From an uncultured Mediterraneibacter sp. (GTDB lineage Bacteria > Bacillota > Clostridia > Lachnospirales > Lachnospiraceae), in the NCBI GenBank assembly GCA_944377745.1, contig CALWFV010000030.1:1-42739 (forward strand): a stretch of DNA of 42,739 nucleotides. Reading direction: 5' to 3'. A model generated the notes under the pieces. The model saw nothing but the letters and a program-made list of their open reading frames with translations. It did not search any database and was not told where the DNA came from. Made by a program: the position numbers and the translations under genes. Shown here piece by piece: positions 9,484 to 17,535 of this stretch. Position 1 is the stretch's first letter. Each line of letters starts with the position of its first letter.

Positions 9484-11487
9484 ATGGAGAAAACACTGCT
9501 GTTCGGCGCAGCATATTATCCGGAATATATGCCATACGAGCATTTGGATCAGGATATTTCAATGATGAAAGCTGCCGGGATGAATGTAGTACGTATTGCC
9601 GAATCAACATGGAGCACTCTGGAACCAGAAGAAGGAGTTTTTAATTTTTCTTACATCGACCGTGTCATCGAAAAGACCCAGGACGCGGACATGATGGTAA
9701 TCATAGGAACGCCCACATACGCCGTACCGCCATGGCTTATAAAGGAAGATCCTGATATCCTGGTGGAAAGAAAAACAGGAAAAGCCCAGTATGGGTACCG
9801 GCAGCTCATCAATCTGTTGAATCCCACTTACCGCAGCCACGCGGAAACAGTTATCCGAAAGCTTGTTGCTCACACGTCAGGAAAAGAAAATGTCATTGGT
9901 TATCAGATTGATAATGAAACGAAACATTATGGCAACATGGGCAGTGAGATACAGCAAGCCTTTCAGAAATATCTGGAGAAAAAATTTGTGACGACGGAAA
10001 AATTTAACGAGACATTTGGTCTGGCTTATTGGAGTAATTCTATCCACCACTGGGATGACCTTCCTGACATAAAAGGATGTATCAATGGAGGGTTCATGGC
10101 TGAATTTGAAAAATTTCAGCGGACCATGGCCGCAGAATTTTTAAACTGGCAGGCTCAGCTTGTACGCCAGTATAAACGGGAAGACCAGTTTATCACCAAT
10201 AATCTGGGCTTTTCATGGAAAAAGTTCGGAGCGGATATCGCCCATGACGGCTATTCCTATGGTGTACAGCCCAATATTAATTTCTATGAAGCCTCACAAT
10301 GTCTGACGCTCGCGGCTTCAGACATTTATCATCCCACCCAAGATAACCTGACCGGAGCCGAAACAGCTTTTGGCGGAGATGTTACCCGAAGCCTGAAGGA
10401 CAGTAATTACCTAGTCATGGAATGCCAAGCCCAGGCATTCAAATACTGGACTCCTTATCCCGGTCAGTTAAGACTACATGCCTATGGGCATCTGGCAAGT
10501 GGAGCTAAAGGCATTTTATACTGGAACTGGCATTCTATCCACTGCGGGTATGAAACCTACTGGAAAGGACTGTTAAGCCACGACCTGGGGCCCAATCCAA
10601 CTTACCGGGATGCCTGCACGATCGGAGAAGAGTGGAATAAAATGAGTCCAAAACTGTGCGGACTCAAAAAGAGTAATAAAATCGCCATCGTAGTGGACAA
10701 TCATTCACTGACCGCATTTGAATGGTTTCCCATTGACAAAGAACTCAGTTATAATGATGTACTGCGCTGGATGTATGACAGTCTGTATGAGATAAACGTT
10801 GAATGTGATGTGGTTGACATCAATGCGTTGGAACCTGCAAAATATCAAATGATCATCACACCTGCACTGTATTGTATCTCAGAGGATATGCTGAAAAGAT
10901 TAGATGATTTTGTAAAAGGCGGCGGAGTTTTGATCAGCTCCTTTAAATCTTTTATTGCGGATGAACATGTCCGGGTGTACGCGGATACACAGCCGCATCT
11001 TCTGCAGAAATGCTTTGGCATAAGCTGCAACCAGTATACTGATCCAGGGAAAACAAGGATCAAAGGACGGCAGGTACAATACATTGCAGAACTCCTGATA
11101 CCTGATGAGGCAGAGAGCATGGCTGATTATGAACATAAATACTGGGGGATCTATTCCGGGATCACACGGCATTCATATGGCAAAGGCTGTGCATATTATA
11201 TCGGATGTTATACTGAGAAAGATGTACTGAAAGATCTGTATAAAGCAGCACTGTCGGACGCATCTGTCCCGGCACCGGAACTTACATGGCCTGTCACAGT
11301 CAGAAGCGGCGTAAATCAGGAAGGCGCCCTTCTTCATTATATTCTTCACTACAGTGAAGATAACAGGACGATCTCCTGCCCGTATGAAGACGTTACAGAT
11401 ATTTTAACCGGGAAAACATATAAAAAGGGAGAGCCGATCAGCCTGAAAGACTGGGATGTACTTATTTTAGAGGAAAATAAACTATAG
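9484..11487 (+). CDS. Glycoside hydrolase family 42 beta-galactosidase
   Basis: Cytoplasmic retaining beta-galactosidase (667 aa) cleaving terminal beta-galactosides from imported oligosaccharides. The N-terminal TIM barrel starts FGAAYYPEYMP. The predicted acid/base is Glu145 in GYQIDNETK, and the nucleophile Glu313 in LVMECQAQAF; both lie where GH42 enzymes carry them. A trimerisation-like alpha/beta domain follows (IAIVVDNHSLTAFEWF, VKGGGVLISSFKS), then a small C-terminal beta domain. AGGAGG at 9471-9476 precedes the ATG. It pairs with the downstream GPH transporter in an uptake-and-cleavage unit. Confidence 0.93.
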   Translation: MEKTLLFGAAYYPEYMPYEHLDQDISMMKAAGMNVVRIAESTWSTLEPEEGVFNFSYIDRVIEKTQDADMMVIIGTPTYAVPPWLIKEDPDILVERKTGKAQYGYRQLINLLNPTYRSHAETVIRKLVAHTSGKENVIGYQIDNETKHYGNMGSEIQQAFQKYLEKKFVTTEKFNETFGLAYWSNSIHHWDDLPDIKGCINGGFMAEFEKFQRTMAAEFLNWQAQLVRQYKREDQFITNNLGFSWKKFGADIAHDGYSYGVQPNINFYEASQCLTLAASDIYHPTQDNLTGAETAFGGDVTRSLKDSNYLVMECQAQAFKYWTPYPGQLRLHAYGHLASGAKGILYWNWHSIHCGYETYWKGLLSHDLGPNPTYRDACTIGEEWNKMSPKLCGLKKSNKIAIVVDNHSLTAFEWFPIDKELSYNDVLRWMYDSLYEINVECDVVDINALEPAKYQMIITPALYCISEDMLKRLDDFVKGGGVLISSFKSFIADEHVRVYADTQPHLLQKCFGISCNQYTDPGKTRIKGRQVQYIAELLIPDEAESMADYEHKYWGIYSGITRHSYGKGCAYYIGCYTEKDVLKDLYKAALSDASVPAPELTWPVTVRSGVNQEGALLHYILHYSEDNRTISCPYEDVTDILTGKTYKKGEPISLKDWDVLILEENKL

Positions 11488-11618
11488 CCGAAACAAGTCC
11501 GAAAATGGAAATTATAAGGCTCAATTCGGCAACTATTTCAGTACAAAAAATGTCATACTGGATTCAAGAAATATACGTGACTTCACAAAAGATATTTATT
11601 GCAAAGGAGGACTGACAC

Positions 11619-12956
11619 ATGAATCACAAAGTTTCACTCAAAGAAAAATTTGCTTTTGCACTCGGCGATGTCGGCTGTAACTTTATCTGGACCGTAGTAG
11701 GTTCCTTTCTGACATTGTATTATACGGACAGCGTAGGCATCAGCGCAGCAGTCGTAGGAACGATCATGCTCATAACCAGGATTCTGGACGGAATCTCGGA
11801 TTTGGGAATGGGTGTTGTCATTGATCATACTCATACGCGATGGGGAAAGGCAAGGCCCTGGGTACTGATCACAGCACCTTTGATGGCAATCGGTCTGATA
11901 CTGGCTTTCAGTGTACCTTCCTGGCTTTCTGACAACGGGAAGATCGGATATGCTTCTTTCACGTATATCCTGCTTGCTGTATTTATCTTTACTGCCTGCA
12001 ATCTTGCATATTCCACATTAACCTCCCTGATCACAGGCAGACAGGAAGACATAACAAGCATGACTTCTCTCCGGTATATCCTTGTTTACGCTGTTATGAT
12101 ACTTATCTCCTACACAACAATGCCGTTGGTTGATGATTTCGGTTGGACAGGCATGTCTGTCATATTCGGTATTGCAGGAATGATCTGTCTTCTTATCACC
12201 TTTTTCGGAACGAAAGAACGGAATACCGTGGAAAAGAAAGACACAGATGCCAAGATAGGGATTTTACAATCTTTCACGCTTCTGCTCAAAAATAAATATT
12301 TTATTATGGTAACTATCCTTTTTATAGTAAACTTTGTCAATATGGGGCTGACCGGAGGAGTCGGAATATACTTCGCAAGAGATTTCCTGGGAAATTCCGA
12401 TTTATATGGCACTATGACACTGGCCAATTACATTCCCGTTATGATCGGATTGTTTGCATTCCCGAGCCTTGCCAACAGATTCGGAAAATGGAAATGTATG
12501 GTTGTAGGATACATCCTTGAGGCTGCCGGTTATCTTATCATTTTCCTTGCGCCCAGCAGTTTCCCGGTAGTGCTGCTCGGTCTTGCTGTAAGAGGAATCG
12601 GCCATGTTCCTAATTCGGCGGGTATCTATGCAATGGTTGCTGATGTTACGGATTACGGTGAATGGAAAACCGGTATCAGAAATGAAGGGGTCACTTTCAG
12701 TGCAACAAGCTTTGGCACAAAGATCGGAACCGGTATCGGCTCAGCAGTCGTAGGCTGGGGACTTGCGCTCGGCAACTATGTAGGAAGCGCTACAGTACAG
12801 GGTGCCAGCGCGCTGGAATCAATCAAAGCATTGTACACATATATTCCGCTCATTGTAACTCTGGTCGGACTGGTTGTTATTTTAAATGCCAATATTGACA
12901 AGATATATCCGACAATCGAAAAAGACCTCAAGGCAAGAAGACAGACAAAAGAGTAA
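11619..12956 (+). CDS. GPH-family sugar:cation symporter (MFS superfamily)
   Basis: Inner-membrane transporter (445 aa) of the glycoside-pentoside-hexuronide type (MelB/LacS relatives), moving a glycoside with a cation. About 12 hydrophobic segments are visible. The signature loop after helix 2 reads DHTHTRWGKARPW, with LITRILDGISDLGMG before it, as is usual for GPH transporters. There is no C-terminal EIIA domain, unlike LacS. A strong AGGAGG precedes the ATG. The 131-base gap to the GH42 gene shows no other gene. The substrate is probably a beta-galactoside, inferred from context. Confidence 0.92.
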   Translation: MNHKVSLKEKFAFALGDVGCNFIWTVVGSFLTLYYTDSVGISAAVVGTIMLITRILDGISDLGMGVVIDHTHTRWGKARPWVLITAPLMAIGLILAFSVPSWLSDNGKIGYASFTYILLAVFIFTACNLAYSTLTSLITGRQEDITSMTSLRYILVYAVMILISYTTMPLVDDFGWTGMSVIFGIAGMICLLITFFGTKERNTVEKKDTDAKIGILQSFTLLLKNKYFIMVTILFIVNFVNMGLTGGVGIYFARDFLGNSDLYGTMTLANYIPVMIGLFAFPSLANRFGKWKCMVVGYILEAAGYLIIFLAPSSFPVVLLGLAVRGIGHVPNSAGIYAMVADVTDYGEWKTGIRNEGVTFSATSFGTKIGTGIGSAVVGWGLALGNYVGSATVQGASALESIKALYTYIPLIVTLVGLVVILNANIDKIYPTIEKDLKARRQTKE

Positions 12957-12962
12957 ATTTAT

Positions 12963-12987
12963 AAGAGACGTGATCAAATCTCTTTTT
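12963..12987 (+). terminator. Terminator after the sugar transporter
   Basis: AAGAGA and TCTCTT pair around a 10-base loop, followed by a short T run. It begins a few bases after the transporter stop codon. Confidence 0.6.
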
Positions 12988-13038
12988 AATCTTAAAAAAT
13001 TTCTGCACACTCGAAAAATTTTTGTGCGGCTCTTGTTC

Positions 13039-13067
13039 TTGACATTGCCGCACTGAAGTGTTATAGT
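13039..13067 (+). promoter_or_regulatory. Consensus promoter of an orphan RNA
   Basis: TTGACA at 13039-13044 and TATAGT at 13062-13067 with a 17-base spacer. This is one of the best sigma-A matches in the window, yet no protein gene follows on this strand. Confidence 0.8.
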
Positions 13068-13073
13068 ACTTGT

Positions 13074-13342
13074 GATTTATAAAAGGTAACCAAAGGCGGT
13101 TTTTCTAGTGTGGAAGGCCGCTTTTTGCTTTTTATAGATCAACACATGCTGCTGTATGTTGCACTGACGCCGGATGTTTCCCCAAGGCATCCCTGCCGAG
13201 GTGAACCCTTCCGGGAACGCACCCTCTTTGCAGGATATTCCCCAATATGTGTTTCCGGGATGCTCAGTAGCAGAGAGAATCCTCTCAATTACATACCAGA
13301 AAGCAAAGGGAGAAGGACTTGTGCCTTCTCCCTTTGCTTTTC
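13074..13342 (+). ncRNA. Candidate structured non-coding RNA
   Basis: The predicted start (13074) is also the first base of an extended hairpin: outer arms 13074-13085 and 13129-13140 pair (GATTTATAAAA with TTTTATAGATC), and an inner AAAG-CGG/CCGCTTT stem closes a 19-base loop. The transcript could end after this ~67-nt hairpin or run to the strong terminator at 13300-13340. Smaller hairpins lie between (GGATG/CATCC near 13163, ATATT/AATAT near 13239, GAGAG/CTCTC near 13274). The short ORFs here have no ribosome-binding site or family-like sequence. I do not recognise it as 6S, SRP, tmRNA or RNase P. Confidence 0.5.
13300..13340. terminator. Strong terminator shared by hydF and the orphan RNA
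   Basis: AAAGCAAAGGGAGAAGG and its exact reverse complement form a 17-bp stem with a 7-base loop. On the plus strand it is followed by T-rich sequence. On the minus strand it lies 27 bases after the hydF stop. Confidence 0.85.
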
Positions 13343-13366
13343 TCCGTTTTCTTTTTTAAAGATTAC

Positions 13367-14596
13367 CTAGCCAAGAAGCTTTACGATCTCGGGGAACACC
13401 TGGACACTCCGCTTCAGGATCCCCTGAGTCTGCGCGATCAGGATCCCGTAATTCGTCATCGCCACCCCCTGATCCCGCGCACACGCGATCCGATATTTCA
13501 TCTCACGCTCATTCAGCATGCAGCCCCCGCAGTGAACCACCAGCTTATATTTCCTCAGTTCATCGGGGAACTCCGTACCGGATGTAGTCTCAAACCGGAT
13601 GTCCTTCCCCGTATACTCCTTGATCCACCGCGGGATCTTCACGGTTCCGATATCATCGCACTGCCTGTGGTGGGTACATCCCTCGCTGATCAGGATCGTA
13701 TCTCCGTCTTCCAGCCGGTCCAGCGCAGTCACTCCCCGCACCGCCGCTTCCAGATTCCCCTTATGCCTTGCAAAAAGGATCGAAAACGAGGTGAGCCGGA
13801 TATCCTCCGGCGTATCTTGCGATACTTTCCGAAATGCCTGACTGTCAGTTATCACAAGCTTTGGCTTTTCTCCCAGACGTTCCAGCGTCCCCTTCAGTTC
13901 CGTCTCCTTCACCACCACCGACACGGCGTCCGCTTCCAGGATATCCCGGATCGTCTGCTGCTGCGGCAGGATCAGGCGCCCTTTGGGAGCCGCCTTATCG
14001 ATAGGCACCACGAGCACCACAAGATCAGAAGGAGCGATCAGATCCCGGACGATATATTTTTCGGGTTCCTCTGTCTGCGCCAGACGGGCGATCCGCTCTT
14101 TCAGTTCTGTGATCCCGCTGCCGTCCGCCGCGCTGACAGAGAGGATGCGCTCATCCTCTGCGCCAAGAGCATCTTTTATCTGCTGCTCCTGTTCCGGTTT
14201 TATCTTATCTTTCTTATTGACTGCTATTATATAAGGAATATTCTTTTTCCGTATCCGCTCCATGAGCCGGATATCTTCCGCCGATACTCCGTTTATCCCG
14301 TCGATCACCAGGACCGCGGTGTCGGTTTTATTGAGGACCTGATAACTCTTTCTGACCCGCAGTCCTCCCAGTTCTCCTTCGTCGTCAATCCCCGGTGTGT
14401 CCATCATCACCACGGGTCCCAGCGGAAGAAGTTCCATCGATTTATAGACCGGATCCGTCGTCGTTCCCTTTACTTCAGATACAACTGCCAGATCCTGCCC
14501 GGTCACGGCATTCATGACGCTGGACTTTCCTGCATTCCGCTTTCCAAAAAAACCAATGTGTACTCTTTCTGATGACGGTGTCTGATTCATGCTCAT
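13367..14596 (-). CDS. hydF: [FeFe]-hydrogenase maturation GTPase HydF
   Basis: HydF (409 aa) is the scaffold on which the 2Fe subcluster of [FeFe]-hydrogenase is built before transfer to HydA, using radical-SAM partners HydE and HydG (not in this window). The N-terminal GTPase domain shows GKRNAGKSS, VSEVKGTTTDP, DTPGIDD and NKKD. The C-terminal cluster domain has Cys307-x-His309 and His355-Cys356-x-x-Cys359, the known iron-sulfur ligand pattern. ATG 14596 is chosen because GAGAGGG lies 8 bases upstream; the longer open frame runs through the tRNA gene and is not real. It starts 15 bases after tRNA-Sec and probably shares its transcript. Confidence 0.95.
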   Translation of the reverse strand: MSMNQTPSSERVHIGFFGKRNAGKSSVMNAVTGQDLAVVSEVKGTTTDPVYKSMELLPLGPVVMMDTPGIDDEGELGGLRVRKSYQVLNKTDTAVLVIDGINGVSAEDIRLMERIRKKNIPYIIAVNKKDKIKPEQEQQIKDALGAEDERILSVSAADGSGITELKERIARLAQTEEPEKYIVRDLIAPSDLVVLVVPIDKAAPKGRLILPQQQTIRDILEADAVSVVVKETELKGTLERLGEKPKLVITDSQAFRKVSQDTPEDIRLTSFSILFARHKGNLEAAVRGVTALDRLEDGDTILISEGCTHHRQCDDIGTVKIPRWIKEYTGKDIRFETTSGTEFPDELRKYKLVVHCGGCMLNEREMKYRIACARDQGVAMTNYGILIAQTQGILKRSVQVFPEIVKLLG

Positions 14597-14611
14597 ATAT
14601 TCATCCCTCTC

Positions 14612-14709
14612 TGGCGGGGACATGTGGGAATCGAACCCACCCGGGACGTCTCTTACGCCCCACTCAGGTTTTGAAGACCCGGAAGCACACCAGTTACTTT
14701 TCTGCCCCC
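14612..14709 (-). tRNA. selC: tRNA-Sec (anticodon UCA)
   Basis: A 98-base tRNA read on the minus strand. The anticodon arm is CGGGT-CTTCAAA-ACCTG, giving anticodon TCA. It has the long variable arm typical of selenocysteine tRNA, the T arm GTGGG-TTCGATT-CCCAC, and a 3' end CCCCGCCA, so CCA is encoded. The extended acceptor stem begins GGGGGCA at 14709 and pairs with ATGTCCCC; the eighth pair looks mismatched. Its size and ending resemble the known E. coli selC. It lies between the DUF3343 gene and hydF and has its own promoter. Confidence 0.93.
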
Positions 14710-14720
14710 ATAATGTGATT

Positions 14721-14755
14721 CGGTGTGCAGAGAGCAATGATGCCCCTGCACACCG
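14721..14755 (-). other. Hairpin just upstream of tRNA-Sec
   Basis: CGGTGTGCAG and CTGCACACCG form a perfect 10-bp stem with a 15-base loop, between the predicted selC promoter and the tRNA 5' end. It may mark a processing signal or an early pause. Confidence 0.5.
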
Positions 14756-14769
14756 ATATCTTCTTTCTT

Positions 14770-14798
14770 ATACTAACAGACCCCGCCGTTTATTTCAA
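14770..14798 (-). promoter_or_regulatory. Promoter of selC-hydF
   Basis: On the minus strand TTGAAA (14798-14793) and TAGTAT (14775-14770) are 17 bases apart. This gives tRNA-Sec and hydF a start independent of the upstream selenium operon. A CCCGCC/GGCGGG hairpin overlaps the -35 region and might end the upstream operon. Confidence 0.6.
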
Positions 14799-14859
14799 GG
14801 CGGGAAATTTCCAAACTGCCCGGCTGCACGAGCCGAAACCTCTCCCGAACACTCAGCCG

Positions 14860-15096
14860 CTACACCATGCACTCATGCAGAGCTTCCTCTTCGATAGCCT
14901 TTTCCTTCATGACCTCAAGGATGTTCTCTCTCGCATCCAGAGGCGCGCACCACGCCAGCCCGCACCCTGCGGAGATCGACCTCGGTACCGGGATCAGTCT
15001 TCCGGGAACCTTCTTCTCTCCACATGCCTGTTCCATAGCCATAGCGTCCGCCGTTGTATGAAATGTCACAACAAGCTTTAACTCTTTCTTTCTCAT
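14860..15096 (-). CDS. DUF3343 small protein, putative selenium/sulfur carrier
   Basis: A 78-aa protein starting MRKKELKLVVTFHTTADAM, the usual opening of DUF3343. Cysteines are at 25, 45, 50 and 76; GCGLAWCAP (45-50) is the conserved pair typical of the family. DUF3343 proteins often sit next to YedF/TusA-type proteins and selenium genes and are thought to carry or bind activated sulfur or selenium. That role is inferred from genome context, not proven. It follows the TusA-like gene by 6 bases and is the last protein gene of the main selenium operon. Confidence 0.8.
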   Translation of the reverse strand: MRKKELKLVVTFHTTADAMAMEQACGEKKVPGRLIPVPRSISAGCGLAWCAPLDARENILEVMKEKAIEEEALHECMV

Positions 15097-15102
15097 CCCG
15101 TC

Positions 15103-15306
15103 CTACTCGATCACCACGGCAAACCCGTCCTCTGTCTCTGTGGACGTAGTCTTTCTTCCGTGGTCTTTTGCAAATTTTTCCACATTCATTTTCTGATGGG
15201 GTTCTGTCACAAGCACCCTTACCGGATCATTTCCTTTTTTCAGCGCCTCCGCTGTCAGCATCAGCGGCTCCGGGCATGACAGCCCTCTTGCATCAACTTC
15301 TCTCAT
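15103..15306 (-). CDS. TusA/SirA-like sulfurtransferase (selenium-associated)
   Basis: A 67-aa TusA-fold protein with the signature CPEP at residues 11-14 (MREVDARGLSCPEPL). The single cysteine of this motif is the usual persulfide or perselenide carrier. It is a stand-alone counterpart of the N-terminal domain of YedF, which is encoded at the head of the same operon. Placed between the YedE transporter and DUF3343 genes, it probably passes selenium from uptake or from the cysteine desulfurase towards SelD. Substrate is inferred. Confidence 0.88.
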   Translation of the reverse strand: MREVDARGLSCPEPLMLTAEALKKGNDPVRVLVTEPHQKMNVEKFAKDHGRKTTSTETEDGFAVVIE

Positions 15307-15321
15307 CGTTCTCCCTCTTTT

Positions 15322-16306
15322 CTACTTTCCTTCACTTCTATTATTCGTAAACGCGATCACAAAGCATACGACGATACACAGGATCACCGCCACTTTTCCG
15401 TTCATCGGGACAGCTCCCGCAACCAGTTCCTGCGTTTCCGCATCCAGAGCAGTCCCGCTGGCAGCCAGCCCGAAGTTGTGAGCCGCGGCTGCTCCCGCAA
15501 ACATCCCCAGCACTGTCACCGCAGAATCTGACGATCCCTGTCCCGCAAGGATCAGCTGACGCAGCGGGCATCCTCCCGCCAGTACTGCCGCAAATCCCAC
15601 AGCGTACATGCCAAGGATATTCCAGAGGTGTTCCGAGTGAGCGATCACTCCCGGAGTATCAAACGCCGGAACAAATCTTCCTGTCGCGATATTAAAGATG
15701 AGCATTACCACAAAGAATCCTCCGATGATCGTGAGAAGATCAAAGTTTCTCATCAGGATCACGTCACGGATGCTTCCCGCAAAACACATCCTGGACTTCT
15801 GCGCCACTGCTCCGAAGATCAGGCCGCCGATCAGTGAAAGCAGGATCGGAGCATGCATGCTTCCCGGTCCGCTGGTGCTGCTCTTCAGAAGCGAAGTTCC
15901 CAGTGAGAGGATGAGCACGCCCAGGATGAATCCGATGAGAGCCACCCACGCATTCAGATCTCCTGCAGACATGCGGATGATCATGCGGAGCGGACATCCC
16001 AGGAATACCAGGGAGCCGATGACAAGGATCATCCCCAGGACAAACCGTACCATGGAAGACGAGCCTGCTGTCGACCGGTACTCCTTTGTCGCTACAGAAA
16101 TGAGAAATGCTCCCAGGACAAGACCGATGATCTCAGGTCTTGCATACTGCACCGCCTCTGCGGAATGCAGCCCCAGAGCGCCCGCCGTGTCACGTATAAA
16201 GCATGCGATACAGAACGCCATGTTCGCCGGATTGCCGAACCAGGCAAGACACGCCGCAGATCACACCTGCAAGGGCGAGTTTTTTCTTAGAATCAGATAA
16301 GTTCAT
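15322..16306 (-). pseudogene. yedE: YedE-family putative selenium transporter, frameshifted near the N-terminus
   Basis: Membrane protein of the YeeE/YedE family thought to import a selenium compound. The open part (15322-16221) has several hydrophobic segments and two GCPLR motifs typical of the family. The proper start is ATG 16306, seven bases after an AGGAGGG site, reading MNLSDSKKKLALAGVICGV. Near 16249 the frame changes by one base; after that the second frame reads LAWFGNPANMAFCIACFIRD, exactly the expected continuation. A single extra base (about 327 aa when corrected) explains it. Either the gene is broken, or the sequence has an error; restart at the internal ATG 16221 would lose the first membrane helix. 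Confidence 0.85.
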
Positions 16307-16318
16307 TTTGTTTCCCTC

Positions 16319-17452
16319 CTACTCAGTCAGTTCCTTTATCGCCTTAATGGCAGAATCGACTTCTTCTTCTGTGTTGTAATGGGAAAAACTGAACCTGACC
16401 GCTCCCTGTCCGACAGTGCCGAGCGCCTGATGCATCAGGGGCGCGCAGTGCGCTCCCGGCCTTGTCACGATCCCGTAAGAGACATTCAGCTCATCGCTGA
16501 CTTCCGAGGAATCATATTCCCCGATATTCAGCGAGACGATGGGACTCCTGTGATCCGTGTCAAAATCCCCGTACACCGCCACCGAAGGGATCTGTCTGAC
16601 GCCTTCATAGAAGCGTCTCATCAGGGCAAGTTCCCTGTCCCGGATCGTATCCATCCCGGTCTCTGTGATATACTCCACCGCCGCTTTGAACCCGGCTATC
16701 CCGTGACCGTTCAGTGTCCCCGCCTCCAGGGCTGTGGGCATGACCGACGGATGTGCCTTATTATAGGTGTCGACACCGCTTCCGCCCGAGAGCAGCGGAC
16801 GGATCCGCACACCGGGGCGCACATACATCCCTCCGGTCCCCTGCGGACCGAGAAGGCTTTTGTGCCCTGTAAAGCACAGAACGTCGATCCCCAGTTTCTG
16901 CACATCAATGGGATACACTCCCGCAGTCTGGGACGCATCCACCACAAACAGAAGCCCTTTCCGCCGGGTGATCTCACCGACCCGTTTCAGGTCGATCATA
17001 TTCCCGGTCAGATTGGAGGCATGGGTACAGACGACCGCCTTCGTATCCTCCCGGACCGCCGCCTCGAGTTCTTCATATGAAATATTTCCTTTCTCATCGC
17101 ACCCGAGAATCGTAAGTCCGCATCCCTGCCCCCTGCACTCGTACAGAGGTCGAAGTACCGAATTGTGCTCCAGGACGGTGGTAATCACGTGATCCCCTTC
17201 TGAAAAGAGTCCTTTGATCGCAATATTCAGGCTCTCCGTAGAATTTGCAGTAAATACGATACAGTTTGCGTTCTCCGCATGAAAAAACTCCGCCAACAGT
17301 TCCCTTGCCTGATAGATCATCCTGGAGGCGCCAAGAGCCGGTTCCGAGGCTCCCCGCCCTGCATTTCCCAGGGTGTCCATCGCCTCCAGAACAGCCCGCT
17401 TCACCGCCTCAGGCTTATGTAATGTGGTTGCCGCATTATCCAGGTAAATCAT
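16319..17452 (-). CDS. Cysteine desulfurase / selenocysteine lyase-like PLP enzyme
   Basis: PLP enzyme of the SufS/Csd group (about 377 aa) that draws sulfur or selenium from cysteine or selenocysteine as a protein-bound persulfide or perselenide. The start MIYLDNAATT (ATG 17452) is the family opening; a 48-base upstream extension in frame has no family character. The PLP lysine lies in FTGHKSLLGPQGTGG (about residue 198) and the catalytic cysteine in RPGAHCAP (about residue 335), the SufS-type motif. The stop overlaps the ribosome-binding site of yedE. In this operon it most likely provides selenium for SelD. Confidence 0.92.
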   Translation of the reverse strand: MIYLDNAATTLHKPEAVKRAVLEAMDTLGNAGRGASEPALGASRMIYQARELLAEFFHAENANCIVFTANSTESLNIAIKGLFSEGDHVITTVLEHNSVLRPLYECRGQGCGLTILGCDEKGNISYEELEAAVREDTKAVVCTHASNLTGNMIDLKRVGEITRRKGLLFVVDASQTAGVYPIDVQKLGIDVLCFTGHKSLLGPQGTGGMYVRPGVRIRPLLSGGSGVDTYNKAHPSVMPTALEAGTLNGHGIAGFKAAVEYITETGMDTIRDRELALMRRFYEGVRQIPSVAVYGDFDTDHRSPIVSLNIGEYDSSEVSDELNVSYGIVTRPGAHCAPLMHQALGTVGQGAVRFSFSHYNTEEEVDSAIKAIKELTE

Positions 17453-17535
17453 AGGTCCTTTTTCTCCCTTTCCACAGATATAAGTATATTCCTCTTGCAA
17501 ACCTCCGTCTAATCGAAAACCCAGATACCGCGTTC

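Noticed and set aside
13074-13140. 6S, SRP or RNase P RNA as identity of the orphan hairpin
   Set aside because: Size and visible sequence lack the conserved features of these RNAs that I know; left unnamed.
13110-13370. An 86-codon frame inside the orphan RNA region
   Set aside because: No ribosome-binding site, and it runs through the terminator stem; the non-coding reading is better.
13319-14572. A 417-codon open frame on the plus strand opposite hydF
   Set aside because: It lies antisense to a full HydF with all motifs, has no ribosome-binding site, and its composition (rich in His, Arg, Pro) is that of a shadow frame. The same holds for 19389-20552 opposite selB and 21515-22114 opposite selA.
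14597-14737. Longer HydF with a start inside or above the tRNA-Sec gene
   Set aside because: The extra residues are tRNA sequence read in frame and unlike any HydF N-terminus; ATG 14596 has a good ribosome-binding site.
15322-16221. YedE translated normally from the internal ATG at 16221
   Set aside because: No ribosome-binding site there and part of the first membrane segment would be lost; the ATG at 16306 with its strong site fits the family.
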